NCBI GenBank assembly: GCA_015057325.1
Contig: SVEQ01000012.1
Coordinates: forward strand, 1-64,000
Length of the DNA: 64,000 bases
Origin: Lachnospiraceae bacterium
Lineage (GTDB): Bacteria > Bacillota > Clostridia > Lachnospirales > Lachnospiraceae
Direction of reading: 5' to 3'
Shown here: positions 44,258 through 53,584 of the stretch, in pieces
Layout: each line of letters begins with the position of its first letter
How positions within the stretch are numbered: position 1 is the stretch's first letter
Notes under the pieces: generated by a model
Told to the model about the DNA's origin: nothing
Seen by the model: the letters and a program-made list of their open reading frames with translations, nothing else
Databases searched by the model: none
Translations under genes and position numbers: made by a program

Positions 44258-45799
44258 TTAAATAGTAGCACTTCTTTTCTGTTTTAATACAGGCTTAATT
44301 CCATACACCTGCTCGAAAAACTCTGCCTTATCATCAAAGAGTCCTCTCTCTAATGCCAAATCATATAACGTGTCCACCGTTATAAGCAATTGCTTATCCT
44401 TAACCACAATATTGTAAGCGCTTGCCTTCTGTTTGTGCGAACGGTCCATTGCATTAGCAACCTTAAGAATTGCCGATATCTTAGCAACTGTCATATAATC
44501 CGCATCTCCTATTTTACCATGAGCTTCATTATAGTCAGGAAAATCAACCGAATTGTATCTGACTACATTGGCAACTTCTTCGCGTTCTTTATGAGACAAG
44601 CCCATGATTTCTGTCGACTTAATAATGGTATACGAATTCTCGGCTGCACCACTCATATTGATAAACTTACCGCAATCATGCAAAAGCGCTGCAATCTCCA
44701 ACTGAAGTCGATGACTGCTCTTAAGCCCATGTATCTTCTTTGTCTTATCAAATATCTGACATGCAATCTTGGCAACATTTTTGTTATGTTGTTTATCACA
44801 ATGATATTTCTTTGCCATCTGCATAACCGCTGACAACACGTCCTCATCAAAGTCACGGTTAAATGCAAGTTTCTTCGTGCGTTCAAGTTCATCAACGATA
44901 ATTCCGTCACAAAGGTCTATCTGATTGGTCCATATCCTATCCGCCTTGGAACGCTTAAGAAATACGCTATATATCATTGCTGCCGGAAGAAGAAGTGTTG
45001 CTCTTTCGTATGAAATCTTATATTCTGCCGCAATGTCTGACGGGCTCTTACTTATAAGTCTTTCAAACATCACTCGAAGTTCTTCCTCTCCAAACTGATC
45101 GGTAATATGAAACTCCGGAACAATCTGTGTAAGATATCTGGTCTCATCACCCATTGCAATAACGTTCTTAATCTGTTTGTTAAAAAGATAATAATTCTGG
45201 AAAGTATCAATCTCGTTGGATATATACTCCTCCATAACACGCTCCATATGCGTCGTATCAAGACGGAAAAACTTAAGTCTGTCTCTAACTCGAAGAGCAC
45301 CAATTGATATATTCTGAGTGCTTATAAGCTTGCCGTCATTCATAAGCGATATCTGAATACTTCCCGCTCCTATATCAATAATAGCCGTATTCTTCTCAAC
45401 AACCTTATCAAAGTATTCAGCATTAATTGCAAGTCCCTTATACATTAGGAAACGATGCTCCGCATTACTCAATATTTCAACGTCAATTCCGGTCTTTCTC
45501 TTAATAAGGTCCAATACCATACGATTATTTTTCGCTTCTCTTATAGCACTTGTCGCATACGCACGGTAATCAAGCGTATCATATTCTCTCATCTTAATCA
45601 TGAAGCCTGACAGAATATCACATAGCCTATCAAGAGAGCCTTGCGAAATGTAGCCGTCAGCATAAGTATCCGAGCCTAACTCTATTATACTGCTGGCATA
45701 GTCAATCAGGCGATAACCCTTCTTGGCCGTAATCTCATATATTTTCATTGTGACATCTGTTGAACCAACGTCTATCGCAGCGAATGTTTTATACGCCAT
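44258..45799 (-). CDS. ppx: Exopolyphosphatase, Ppx/GppA family with HD-like C-terminus
   Basis: 513 residues. The actin-like ATPase-fold N-half has AAIDVGSTDVTMKIYEI and IIDIGAGSIQISLM; the C-terminal half has an HD-type motif EIAALLHDCGKFINMSG, as in long Ppx/GppA proteins. It cleaves phosphate from polyphosphate or converts pppGpp. It heads the ppx-ppk pair, with the potassium-uptake genes directly upstream. Confidence 0.93.
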   Translation of the reverse strand: MAYKTFAAIDVGSTDVTMKIYEITAKKGYRLIDYASSIIELGSDTYADGYISQGSLDRLCDILSGFMIKMREYDTLDYRAYATSAIREAKNNRMVLDLIKRKTGIDVEILSNAEHRFLMYKGLAINAEYFDKVVEKNTAIIDIGAGSIQISLMNDGKLISTQNISIGALRVRDRLKFFRLDTTHMERVMEEYISNEIDTFQNYYLFNKQIKNVIAMGDETRYLTQIVPEFHITDQFGEEELRVMFERLISKSPSDIAAEYKISYERATLLLPAAMIYSVFLKRSKADRIWTNQIDLCDGIIVDELERTKKLAFNRDFDEDVLSAVMQMAKKYHCDKQHNKNVAKIACQIFDKTKKIHGLKSSHRLQLEIAALLHDCGKFINMSGAAENSYTIIKSTEIMGLSHKEREEVANVVRYNSVDFPDYNEAHGKIGDADYMTVAKISAILKVANAMDRSHKQKASAYNIVVKDKQLLITVDTLYDLALERGLFDDKAEFFEQVYGIKPVLKQKRSATI

Positions 45800-45828
45800 A
45801 CATCGTCCCTCCCGTCAATTCCAATACA

Positions 45829-46470
45829 TTATAATTTATTAATATCCTTTTTCTCAACGCCGATAAGCAGCATGCTGTCAGGTGAAAATGGCTTCTGCGG
45901 ATCTACAAAATGCCATCTGTGTCCCTCTTCTCTAACCGCAATGACGTTAATATTAAATGATTTTCTAAGTTGAAGCTCTATAAGGTTCTTGCCTATCCAT
46001 TCCTTTTTCGGATGCATTTCAATCATATACATATTCTCATCAATTTCAAAATAATCCTTAAACGATGAGGAAAGCAGTATTCTTGCAGAACGTCCGCCGC
46101 CTTCCCCCTCTGGGTCTAATATCTTGTCCGCACCCACCTTCTTAAGAATTGATGCCATACGGTCTGAAGATGCCTTTGCAACCACTAACGGTACTCCCTG
46201 CTCTTTTGCAACTGCCACACACATGATGCTGGCAGCGAGGCTTCTACCCATAGCACAAACGACGATATCCATATTTTTAAGTCCGAGCGCAGCCACCTCA
46301 TCTTCATTATTCAAATTGGCATATACTGCCGAAGTACAGCTACCCGTGAACTCATTTATTAATTCCTCATTATTATCAACAGCAAGCACATCTGCACCCA
46401 AACGATACAAATTCTCCGACAAGCTCCTTCCGTATTTGCCAAGTCCTAATACTGCGACCGATTTTTTCAT
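45829..46470 (-). CDS. Potassium uptake regulatory subunit (KtrA/TrkA, RCK)
   Basis: 213 residues: an RCK-N Rossmann domain (VLGLGKYGRSLSENLYRLG, acidic end LAVDN) and an RCK-C domain (about residues 140-213). It binds NAD(H)/ATP at the cytoplasmic face and gates the TrkH/KtrB channel encoded 11 bases upstream, in the same operon. Confidence 0.93.
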   Translation of the reverse strand: MKKSVAVLGLGKYGRSLSENLYRLGADVLAVDNNEELINEFTGSCTSAVYANLNNEDEVAALGLKNMDIVVCAMGRSLAASIMCVAVAKEQGVPLVVAKASSDRMASILKKVGADKILDPEGEGGGRSARILLSSSFKDYFEIDENMYMIEMHPKKEWIGKNLIELQLRKSFNINVIAVREEGHRWHFVDPQKPFSPDSMLLIGVEKKDINKL

Positions 46471-46480
46471 TATGTGCCTC

Positions 46481-47875
46481 CTATCCTACATAAAATGTTC
46501 CTTCTGAATGTTTTATTTTGTTCTGACTGCTCGAGCCTTTTGTAAAGAATATTGCCATCGAAATAGGACCAATTCTTCCCAAGTACATCGAAGTAATAAT
46601 TATAAGTCTGCCAAATCTGTCAAGATTAGGTGTTAGCGATCTTGATAACCCTACTGTTGCAAGAGCGCTGACAACCTCATACATTGCATCTGTAAGATTA
46701 ACACCTCGTGTCATAAGAAGAAGTGTCATAACCGTCACGGCACAAAAACTTACAAACACTACCGCCGCAGCTTTTCTCATTAATTCCTCTGATACTCTGT
46801 GTTTGAAAACAACATTCTCTTTTTTTCCTCTAATATACGATACTGCATTCATAAAAACAAGAAATGCCGTAACTGTCTTAACTCCACCCGCCGTTCCAAC
46901 CGGCGAGCCTCCAATAAACATCAGCACATATCCGATAACACACGAAGTCTCTGTCAGCATATCCTGCGGTACAGCCGCAAATCCTGCAGTACGAAATGTT
47001 ACCGACTGAAAAAGACTGTTAAGAATCTTATCCGACAGGTTCATATTACCTATTGTCTCCGGATTATTATACTCCGCCGCCAAAATGCCTACAGTACCTG
47101 TAAGCAACAAAATAAATGTCATAACAAGAACAAGTTTGCTGTGTTCCGGCAAACGCTCAAATACCCTGGCAGGACCAAAACGTTTCTTTACACCATCACG
47201 AACCCCATCAATTACATCAAACCATACAACAAATCCAAGTCCACCAAGCACAATAAGTATCATTGTAAGATACATAAGATACTTAGACTCTCTAAAATCA
47301 ATCATGCTGTTAGGTCCTACAATATCCATACCCGCATTACAAAATGCCGAAACAGATTGAAAGATTGATGCCCACACGCCTTTGACAGGCCCAAGCAGTG
47401 GCACAAACTTAAAAGCATATAGAATTGCTCCCGCACCTTCCACGAAGAAAACACCTTTGAATATCCGTATCAGAAACGAAAGCAATCCCCTGTTCTTTTC
47501 AACATTCAACGAATCGCCCAAAAGCTTACGGTCAGCAAGCGAAAACTTCTTTTTTCCAATAAGCATAATCATCGAACCGACCGCGACAACTCCAAGTCCT
47601 CCGATTTGAACAAGAACAAGTATTACAGCCTGTCCAAACGCTGTCCAATGAGCATAAGTGTCAACCACAACAAGTCCTGTCACACATACTGAAGTGGTCG
47701 CAGTAAAAAGTGCTGTTATAAGCCCGGTCTTTTCTCCCGGCACGGTCGAAATCGGAAGCATTAACAAAATTGTTCCGATAATTATCGTAACCAAAAAACT
47801 TACAGGAATAAACTGTCCCGGGGAAATCCTGATATTTTTTATGTCGAACTCTTTCTTTTTGTCTTTGTTTTGCAT
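46481..47875 (-). CDS. Potassium uptake channel subunit (KtrB/TrkH)
   Basis: Start at 47875 (MQNKDKKKEFD) is chosen because a start further upstream would overlap the preceding permease; 464 residues. Four M1-P-M2 repeats are present with filter loops TSVCVTGLVV, SAFCNAGMD, RTAGFAAVP and LATVGLSRSLT. It pairs with the KtrA-like gene that follows to import potassium. Confidence 0.92.
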   Translation of the reverse strand: MQNKDKKKEFDIKNIRISPGQFIPVSFLVTIIIGTILLMLPISTVPGEKTGLITALFTATTSVCVTGLVVVDTYAHWTAFGQAVILVLVQIGGLGVVAVGSMIMLIGKKKFSLADRKLLGDSLNVEKNRGLLSFLIRIFKGVFFVEGAGAILYAFKFVPLLGPVKGVWASIFQSVSAFCNAGMDIVGPNSMIDFRESKYLMYLTMILIVLGGLGFVVWFDVIDGVRDGVKKRFGPARVFERLPEHSKLVLVMTFILLLTGTVGILAAEYNNPETIGNMNLSDKILNSLFQSVTFRTAGFAAVPQDMLTETSCVIGYVLMFIGGSPVGTAGGVKTVTAFLVFMNAVSYIRGKKENVVFKHRVSEELMRKAAAVVFVSFCAVTVMTLLLMTRGVNLTDAMYEVVSALATVGLSRSLTPNLDRFGRLIIITSMYLGRIGPISMAIFFTKGSSSQNKIKHSEGTFYVG

Positions 47876-47900
47876 AATGTGTATTACCTTATTCGAGTTA

Positions 47901-49403
47901 TTATTGTTTGGCGCATACCCATAGTATCGTTGAAACCAATGCCAAAAGAATAAAAATGATTCCAATCGCAGCAGAATGATGATAGCTGTTTTCCTTGTCA
48001 TTTTTCAATGTAAGGCAGAACATTAACAATCCCAGAATCGACCATGCTGCAAATAGCAGATATGACTCCGGTTGCATTGTCTCAAACGAAATGATTTTCG
48101 GGAAAAGTGACAACACGGCTATCCCCGCCATAACGGCCATTCCAAACATTCCTGTATTCTGCTCAATTATATCATCACAACTACGTGCATCCCTATAAAC
48201 CGAATACGAAAGTATTCCATACACTATTGCCGCACCTAACGTCGTAACATCAACTATCCATCCGATAACATTGCGGCCAAGAAACGGTACAAAACAAGAG
48301 ATTAATACCGTTAAATAAATTGCCCTTTTCGGAATGCTGTGTTTATTAAGCTTACTCAAACCACCAAGCCAACTGTGATCTCTTCCGTAAGCATACAATA
48401 GTCTGCTTATAGCTGTAAGATTACCGATTATACTCGTAACTATCACAGAAAAAAGTGCTAACAACATTAACGTCACGCCGGCATTTCCAAAGTAATACTT
48501 GGCTGCATAAAAAGCCGGAACCGAACTTATTCCACTTAGGTTGCTCATATCACAAATATACTCAAACCAGTTACTGTACTCGGGTGGAAAAGCAGTTATA
48601 GAAAGAACTGTCAATAGTATATAAGCTGCCGAAGTTAAAATAACTGATGTTATCATTACCCCGCGAATCTTTTCGACCGGGAACGAATACTCCTCTGAAA
48701 AAAGGACAACATTCTCAAAACCTATATACGCCCATGGCGATACAACAGCAATCCTGACTATTTGTCCCCAATTAGTCTTATCAGCAATATATAACGGATT
48801 ATAAGAAAACCCGGTACTATCATGTTTGATAACAGCTACCGCAGTAATAACCGCAAGGCTAACCATAAATGTCACTGCCATTATTATCATTAAATATTGT
48901 GGGATTTTTTTGAAATTCGCACAGAAAACACCGCCTACAATAGCCACCAGGACAGACAAAACCACCTCTCCCAAATAGACTCTGTAGCCGAACAAAACAT
49001 AACTTGGACCAACCTGAAAGATTGAACTTAGAAATCTCCCCGCAAAAAGCGGCAAGGCTGTAAGGTTGCCCCAGAAAATTGCAAGATATGTAAGTAATAA
49101 AAACCATGCTGCAACAAAAGCAATATCATGCCCTCTTACAGCACCGGCGTAAGCATAGATACCACCGGCATCTTGCTTACGCTCGATCATATAACATAAA
49201 TTATGATTAATAATGAGTATGACTACCATACCCAGAATAATTCCCAATATCGTTCCTAATATACCCGCCTGAAAAAGATATGTATTGCAGGTGACAACGA
49301 AGGAACCCCATCCTATACTTGTCCCAATCGAAAATGCCCATATCCCCATTCTATTAAAATACGGGGTTAACTGTTGATTTTTATCTGATTGATTATTCCC
49401 CAT
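47901..49403 (-). CDS. APC-family amino-acid permease
   Basis: 500 residues and about twelve hydrophobic segments. The TM1 break AFSIGTSIGWGSFVV and TM6-like segment VSPWAYIGFENVVLFSEEY fit APC-superfamily transporters. It would move an amino acid or amine across the cytoplasmic membrane; substrate unknown. It lies just upstream of the Ktr pair in the same direction, with 25 bases between. Confidence 0.9.
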   Translation of the reverse strand: MGNNQSDKNQQLTPYFNRMGIWAFSIGTSIGWGSFVVTCNTYLFQAGILGTILGIILGMVVILIINHNLCYMIERKQDAGGIYAYAGAVRGHDIAFVAAWFLLLTYLAIFWGNLTALPLFAGRFLSSIFQVGPSYVLFGYRVYLGEVVLSVLVAIVGGVFCANFKKIPQYLMIIMAVTFMVSLAVITAVAVIKHDSTGFSYNPLYIADKTNWGQIVRIAVVSPWAYIGFENVVLFSEEYSFPVEKIRGVMITSVILTSAAYILLTVLSITAFPPEYSNWFEYICDMSNLSGISSVPAFYAAKYYFGNAGVTLMLLALFSVIVTSIIGNLTAISRLLYAYGRDHSWLGGLSKLNKHSIPKRAIYLTVLISCFVPFLGRNVIGWIVDVTTLGAAIVYGILSYSVYRDARSCDDIIEQNTGMFGMAVMAGIAVLSLFPKIISFETMQPESYLLFAAWSILGLLMFCLTLKNDKENSYHHSAAIGIIFILLALVSTILWVCAKQ

Positions 49404-49480
49404 AACTCAAATCTCCTAATACATTATCGAGAATACATTATAACACTTTTCAGGAATTTAATCTATCAGATTTTTAATAA

Positions 49481-50023
49481 TCAGCCAAGCAATTCCTCAA
49501 CTGCTTTTCTCACCTCAGCCATATCTGTTGTCGGCTCAAATCTTGCGATTACTTTACCTTCTCTATCAACAAGGAATTTTGTAAAGTTCCACTTGATATA
49601 TGCCTTGTCTCCGTATGCTTTGTTATTCATATCTGTAAACTTCTTAAGTGCTGCATTCTTAAGACCTTTTCCAAAACCTTCAAACGGTTTCTCTGTTGCG
49701 AGATATGCAAAGAGTGGATCAGCATTTTCTCCATTGACATCAATCTTGGCAAACTGTGGAAAATCAGTACCAAACTTCATAGTACAGAACTCGTGAATCT
49801 CGTCCTCTGATCCCGGTGCCTGGTTAGCAAACTGATTGCAAGGGAAATCAAGAATCTCAAAACCTTTGTCCTTTAAATCTTTGTACATTGCCTCAAGCGG
49901 CTCATAATGAGGGGTAAATCCGCATCCTGTTGCTGTATTAACTATCAAAAGTACTTTGCCTTCGTATTCCTTAAGACTTACCTCGTTACCTTTTCTGTCT
50001 TTAACGTTATAATCATATACCAT
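49481..50023 (-). CDS. Glutathione peroxidase-family thiol peroxidase
   Basis: 180 residues. The peroxidatic Cys is in NTATGCGFTPHY, the second motif is DFPCNQFANQAPGS (with a resolving-type Cys) and the third WNFTKFLV contains the catalytic Trp and Asn. The Cys form usually uses thioredoxin rather than glutathione. The OhrR-like regulator gene is 19 bases upstream, so peroxide-induced expression is likely. Confidence 0.93.
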   Translation of the reverse strand: MVYDYNVKDRKGNEVSLKEYEGKVLLIVNTATGCGFTPHYEPLEAMYKDLKDKGFEILDFPCNQFANQAPGSEDEIHEFCTMKFGTDFPQFAKIDVNGENADPLFAYLATEKPFEGFGKGLKNAALKKFTDMNNKAYGDKAYIKWNFTKFLVDREGKVIARFEPTTDMAEVRKAVEELLG

Positions 50024-50042
50024 AGTGTCGTCCTCCTTTAAA

Positions 50043-50504
50043 TTATAATTTGTTTTCTTCCATGTTTTTGAGTGCCTTATATGTTAACTTATAAAGGGTT
50101 ATAAACTCCTCATCGCTAAGTCCCATACATTCCCCAATGCAATGGGGAATCTTAACCGCTTTGTCTTTGAGTTTCTTTCCCTTATCAGTTATTGTTATCG
50201 TAAGCAATCTCTCATCATTTGCTGCTCTTTCACGCGAAAGATATCCCGCCTGTTCCAATCTCTTGAGTACAGGGGTAAGTGTTCCGTAGTCTAAATGCAG
50301 GCTGTCCGCAAGATCTCTTGAGGAAACCTTCTCCTGCTCCCATAACACCAGCATTACAATATATTGCGTATAAGTAAGACCCAACTGCTTCAAATAAGGA
50401 CCGTACTGTCTTACTAATTCCTTAGAACATGCATATAATGGGAAACACACCTGATTGCTAAGCTTTAATGCGTCATATTCTTGCTTCTTACTCATAATAA
50501 TCAC
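50043..50504 (-). CDS. MarR/OhrR-type peroxide-responsive regulator
   Basis: 153 residues with a winged helix (SSRDLADSLHLDYGTLTPVL, wing ANDERLLTITI). The N-terminal Cys in LSNQVCFPLYACSKEL is at the position of the OhrR sensing Cys. It is cotranscribed with a thiol peroxidase. The repeat-bearing site at 50532-50564 in front of it is a likely operator. Confidence 0.88.
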   Translation of the reverse strand: MIIMSKKQEYDALKLSNQVCFPLYACSKELVRQYGPYLKQLGLTYTQYIVMLVLWEQEKVSSRDLADSLHLDYGTLTPVLKRLEQAGYLSRERAANDERLLTITITDKGKKLKDKAVKIPHCIGECMGLSDEEFITLYKLTYKALKNMEENKL

Positions 50505-50531
50505 CTTCTTTTATCCTATGATAGCTTCGCA

Positions 50532-50564
50532 TTACTTTTGCACTATTCTCTTTTGCACAAGTAA
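50532..50564. promoter_or_regulatory. Possible operator of the OhrR-like regulator
   Basis: TTACTT and AAGTAA frame the site, and TTTTGCAC occurs twice inside (50536-50543 and 50551-50558), 15 bp apart. It lies 28-60 bases upstream of the regulator gene. Confidence 0.45.
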
Positions 50565-50597
50565 ATATTAACATACACTTTTATCTTTGTCAACACC

Positions 50598-50636
50598 AAA
50601 AAAACAGAAATGCATTTTCTGCATTTCTGTTTTTTG
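50598..50636. terminator. Bidirectional intrinsic terminator
   Basis: AAAAAACAGAAATGCA-TTTTC-TGCATTTCTGTTTTTT has a 16-bp stem with A- and T-runs, between the beta-helix lipoprotein gene and the OhrR-like gene. Confidence 0.8.
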
Positions 50637-50645
50637 AAAATTACT

Positions 50646-52163
50646 TTATTTGCTCGAATCTGAACTTGAACTGTTGTCGGACTTTTCAGATGTTTTGCCG
50701 TTATTATCGCTTGGTGGATTTCCATCCGGCTTTTCCGGTGGAGTCTCTCCATCCTTCATCTGTGGCGGTGTCTGTCCATCAGGCATTTCAGGCGGGTTTT
50801 CTCCATCCTTCATCTGTGGTGGTTGTTCCCCATCCGGCATTTCAGGTGGGTTTTCTCCATCCGGCATTCCACTGCCGTCACTCTCACTTACAATTTCAAA
50901 AGCTGTGCCGCTTGATGCTGTACCTTCTTCGTACTCCTTTCCATCTACATATAATTTGTGACCGTTAAGGTTGATTGAATCCGCATCACATGTAAGACCT
51001 GATACATAAGCATCTGCTGTAAGTGTCCAAGTGCTTCCACCTGATATTTCTACATAAACATCACCTGTCTGTCCGCTCTCATTAATTGTTCCTGTCCATG
51101 AAGAACCATCCGTTAGATATAAGTTAAGTGCAGAAACCTCGTCAACTACGATATCTCCGTTAATTGTCTGGTTTGCTGCCGTAAGATTAACCTTGCCGCC
51201 GTTAGAACCTTCATTGCCCCAGCCTGCTGCACAAGCTCTAAGGAAAAATCCTTCCGAATCTTCGTTGACAATTGTTGCATTAGTCAAATTGATATCACAT
51301 GCTGTATTATTAACGAAGAATATATCTCCGTTTTTGTTGGTAAGTGTACCGTCTGTCATTGTAAATGCAGACTTTCCGGAAGCTGCATCCCCTGACATTG
51401 ACTGATAGATCATTACGGCCTGATAATAATCGGATTTATCGCTGTTCTTTGTATTATTATCTGCGGTTAAATTACAGTTGTTAAGTGTTACTGAGTTCTT
51501 GCCTTCAACTACCATTCCCTGTGAAGAGGTTGATGTCATCTCTGAATCATTGACAGTTATATCTGCTGTTGAATATACAACCGGAGAACCCATGCCCTCT
51601 GTAGTATATGTGCCACCGGTAACTGTAACTGTTCCACCGCCTCTGTCAGATCGGATTGCTGCAGATGAATTACCGGTTGTATGAATGGTAAGGTTTTCCG
51701 CATTCATTGTACCACCGCCGGTTGTCATGATTCCTCCCGAACAATTGCCGGTTGTCTCTATAGTAGAATCTGATATGTTAACTGTTGTTCCCTCACCGTA
51801 TGAGAAAACTCCATTTGCGTGAGTTCCGTCTGAACTTACGGTTGCATCTGTTATTGTAAGAGTTGCACCGTTGGTTGCAAATACTGCTGCATTTTCTCCA
51901 TAGAAATCAGCCTCGTCTCCTTCGGAATCACCGGTCTTATTAACCTCTATGTTGCTATAGCTTTCTTCTTTGCCGTCAACCTCGATAGCATGCTCGCCAT
52001 CAGCCGAATTACTGTATGTTCCCTGGTTTTCAACTTCGTTTGTGCTTTCTGCAACCACACTTGTGTCGGTTGTCGTTGTAGCTTCGTCATTTGCCTGACA
52101 GCCGGATAAACCTGCTATCATCAATCCGCCCATTAGTATAAATGAATAGTTACTCCATCTCAT
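50646..52163 (-). CDS. Beta-helix surface lipoprotein
   Basis: 505 residues with a lipoprotein signal (ILMGGLMIAGLSGC, lipobox LSGC at about residue 22). The middle 350 residues show short repeated strands (TTIETTGNCSGGIMTTGG style, VTVTGGTYTTEGMGSPVVYS) typical of right-handed beta-helix adhesins. The C-terminal 80 residues repeat MPDGENPPE / MKDGETPPE units of 8 residues, then a Ser-rich end. Anchored on the outer face of the membrane; probably binds polysaccharide or host surface. Confidence 0.82.
   Translation of the reverse strand: MRWSNYSFILMGGLMIAGLSGCQANDEATTTTDTSVVAESTNEVENQGTYSNSADGEHAIEVDGKEESYSNIEVNKTGDSEGDEADFYGENAAVFATNGATLTITDATVSSDGTHANGVFSYGEGTTVNISDSTIETTGNCSGGIMTTGGGTMNAENLTIHTTGNSSAAIRSDRGGGTVTVTGGTYTTEGMGSPVVYSTADITVNDSEMTSTSSQGMVVEGKNSVTLNNCNLTADNNTKNSDKSDYYQAVMIYQSMSGDAASGKSAFTMTDGTLTNKNGDIFFVNNTACDINLTNATIVNEDSEGFFLRACAAGWGNEGSNGGKVNLTAANQTINGDIVVDEVSALNLYLTDGSSWTGTINESGQTGDVYVEISGGSTWTLTADAYVSGLTCDADSINLNGHKLYVDGKEYEEGTASSGTAFEIVSESDGSGMPDGENPPEMPDGEQPPQMKDGENPPEMPDGQTPPQMKDGETPPEKPDGNPPSDNNGKTSEKSDNSSSSDSSK
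50716..50865 (-). repeat. 24-bp tandem repeats coding PDGExPPx units
   Basis: Six to seven imperfect 24-bp units in the 3' part of the beta-helix lipoprotein gene code (M/K)(P/K)DG(E/Q)xPP(E/Q). They form a Pro-rich stalk and may vary in number. Confidence 0.7.
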
Positions 52164-52281
52164 GATAATCGCCTCCTTAATATTCTTAACGTTTTACGTG
52201 TTGTTTATCTTAAGATGTGTTAACTATAACGCGGATTTCTTAAATGAATATTGAAAAATCAAAAAAAAGATAAAAATTTTT

Positions 52282-52557
52282 TTACAGTCCGAAACAAAAG
52301 ATTGCAAGGACATAAAATGCTACAACCAGTATAGGTGTTATGCAGTCAAGTACTCCAAGTACACGCACCAGTTTGCTTTCCTTTGCAAGCTTGCGTCCTA
52401 TAATATTGAACACAAAACCAAGAACCGCAAACAACATTGTAATATCAATGAAAATTCTTACAAGCGATGAGTCTAGAGGTGAAACAATTAAACCGTATGC
52501 AACAGGCGCTGATATTAACGGTACTAATTCTAATATAATTGCTAATGTCTTCTTCAT
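52282..52557 (-). CDS. Small membrane protein (91 aa)
   Basis: Start at 52557 (MKKTLAIILELVPL) follows AAAGGAG. Three hydrophobic segments are seen (residues 4-24, 33-52, 66-88) with a basic loop KLAKESKLVR. No family recognised. Two matching 16-bp palindromic sites lie 74-122 bases upstream. Confidence 0.6.
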   Translation of the reverse strand: MKKTLAIILELVPLISAPVAYGLIVSPLDSSLVRIFIDITMLFAVLGFVFNIIGRKLAKESKLVRVLGVLDCITPILVVAFYVLAIFCFGL

Positions 52558-52630
52558 AATAAAAACTCCTTTCAAACAGTACATCTGTTATCTTATGAGC
52601 CCATTATATGATATGAAAACAATGCATGCC

Positions 52631-52679
52631 AGTGTCGTTTGTCACTATCAGGGTAAACTTGTAAGTGACATATGTCACT
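52631..52679. promoter_or_regulatory. Twin 16-bp operators
   Basis: AGTGACATATGTCACT (52664-52679) is a perfect palindrome; AGTGTCGTTTGTCACT (52631-52646) matches it at 12 of 16 positions with the same GTCACT half-site. Starts are 33 bp apart, three helical turns, so one protein could bind both on one DNA face. They precede the 91-residue membrane protein gene. Confidence 0.55.
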
Positions 52680-52685
52680 ATGCAA

Positions 52686-52727
52686 AAAAATCGCCGCCCC
52701 CATCAAAATGATGTTTACGACGATATA
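52686..52727 (-). terminator. Intrinsic terminator of the serine dehydratase genes
   Basis: On the minus strand ATCGTCG ... CATCATTTTGATG ... CGGCGAT is followed by seven T. The stem begins at the end of sdaAA and includes its stop codon. Confidence 0.6.
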
Positions 52728-53584
52728 TTCTCCATTATCTTTATAGCCGATGATGTTATTGCCAATCCGTCTTTACTCGTTTCCCTTAGGCACTCCGGTA
52801 ACAGATTTCCAATCCTTTTCATGGAATCAATCACTTCATCAGGCTCAATCCTGCTTCTAATTCCCGCAATAGCCATTTGTGATGAAACTATCGCATTGAC
52901 TGCACCGGATACATTTCTCTTAATACAAGGTACCTCGACAAGACCGCCTACAGGATCACATGTAAGACCTAGCATATTCTTAAGTGCTAATGCAGCTGCA
53001 TGAATAATTGCTTCATTATCTCCGCCTTCAAGATAAACAACCGCCCCCGCTGCCATCGCACTTGCCGAACCTATTTCTGCCTGACATCCTCCTTTAGCAC
53101 CGGATATTTCCGCACTCTGTGCAATAACCTCTCCAATTCCTCCTGCAACATAAAGTGCTTCTATTATTCTATCCTGTGCAACCTTCTTTTCTTCCTCATA
53201 GGTAATTAACACTGCAGGTATTACTCCGCACGAGCCTGCCGTCGGTGCCGCCACAATACGTTTCATACAGGCGTTTGACTCACCCATTTTAACCGCTTTT
53301 TCAATTACCTTAGTAAGAAAATCTCCGATCAACCTGTTTGGCTGCTTTCTAAAGTCCTCTAAAAGCTTACCGTCTCCACCAGCCATACCGCTTGCAGATT
53401 TAGCCTTAGAATCATAGTTAGAATCCGCCTCTTTCATTGCGATATACATATCCGTCATTTTAGAAAATGATTCTTTCTCTGTTATTCTGTTTTCCCTGCA
53501 ATTATCATTTAAAATCACCTGCCAAAACTTAAGGTTCTCATTTTGGGCATCGGATAATATTTCTCTTAACAACCTATAACTCAT
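52715..53584 (-). CDS. sdaAA: L-serine dehydratase, alpha subunit
   Basis: 289 residues with the conserved iron-sulfur Cys segments (CMKRIVAAPTAGSCGVIP and LTCDPVGGLVEVPCIKR). With the beta subunit it converts L-serine to pyruvate and ammonia, using a 4Fe-4S cluster and no PLP. It overlaps sdaAB by 4 bases. Confidence 0.96.
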   Translation of the reverse strand: MSYRLLREILSDAQNENLKFWQVILNDNCRENRITEKESFSKMTDMYIAMKEADSNYDSKAKSASGMAGGDGKLLEDFRKQPNRLIGDFLTKVIEKAVKMGESNACMKRIVAAPTAGSCGVIPAVLITYEEEKKVAQDRIIEALYVAGGIGEVIAQSAEISGAKGGCQAEIGSASAMAAGAVVYLEGGDNEAIIHAAALALKNMLGLTCDPVGGLVEVPCIKRNVSGAVNAIVSSQMAIAGIRSRIEPDEVIDSMKRIGNLLPECLRETSKDGLAITSSAIKIMENISS

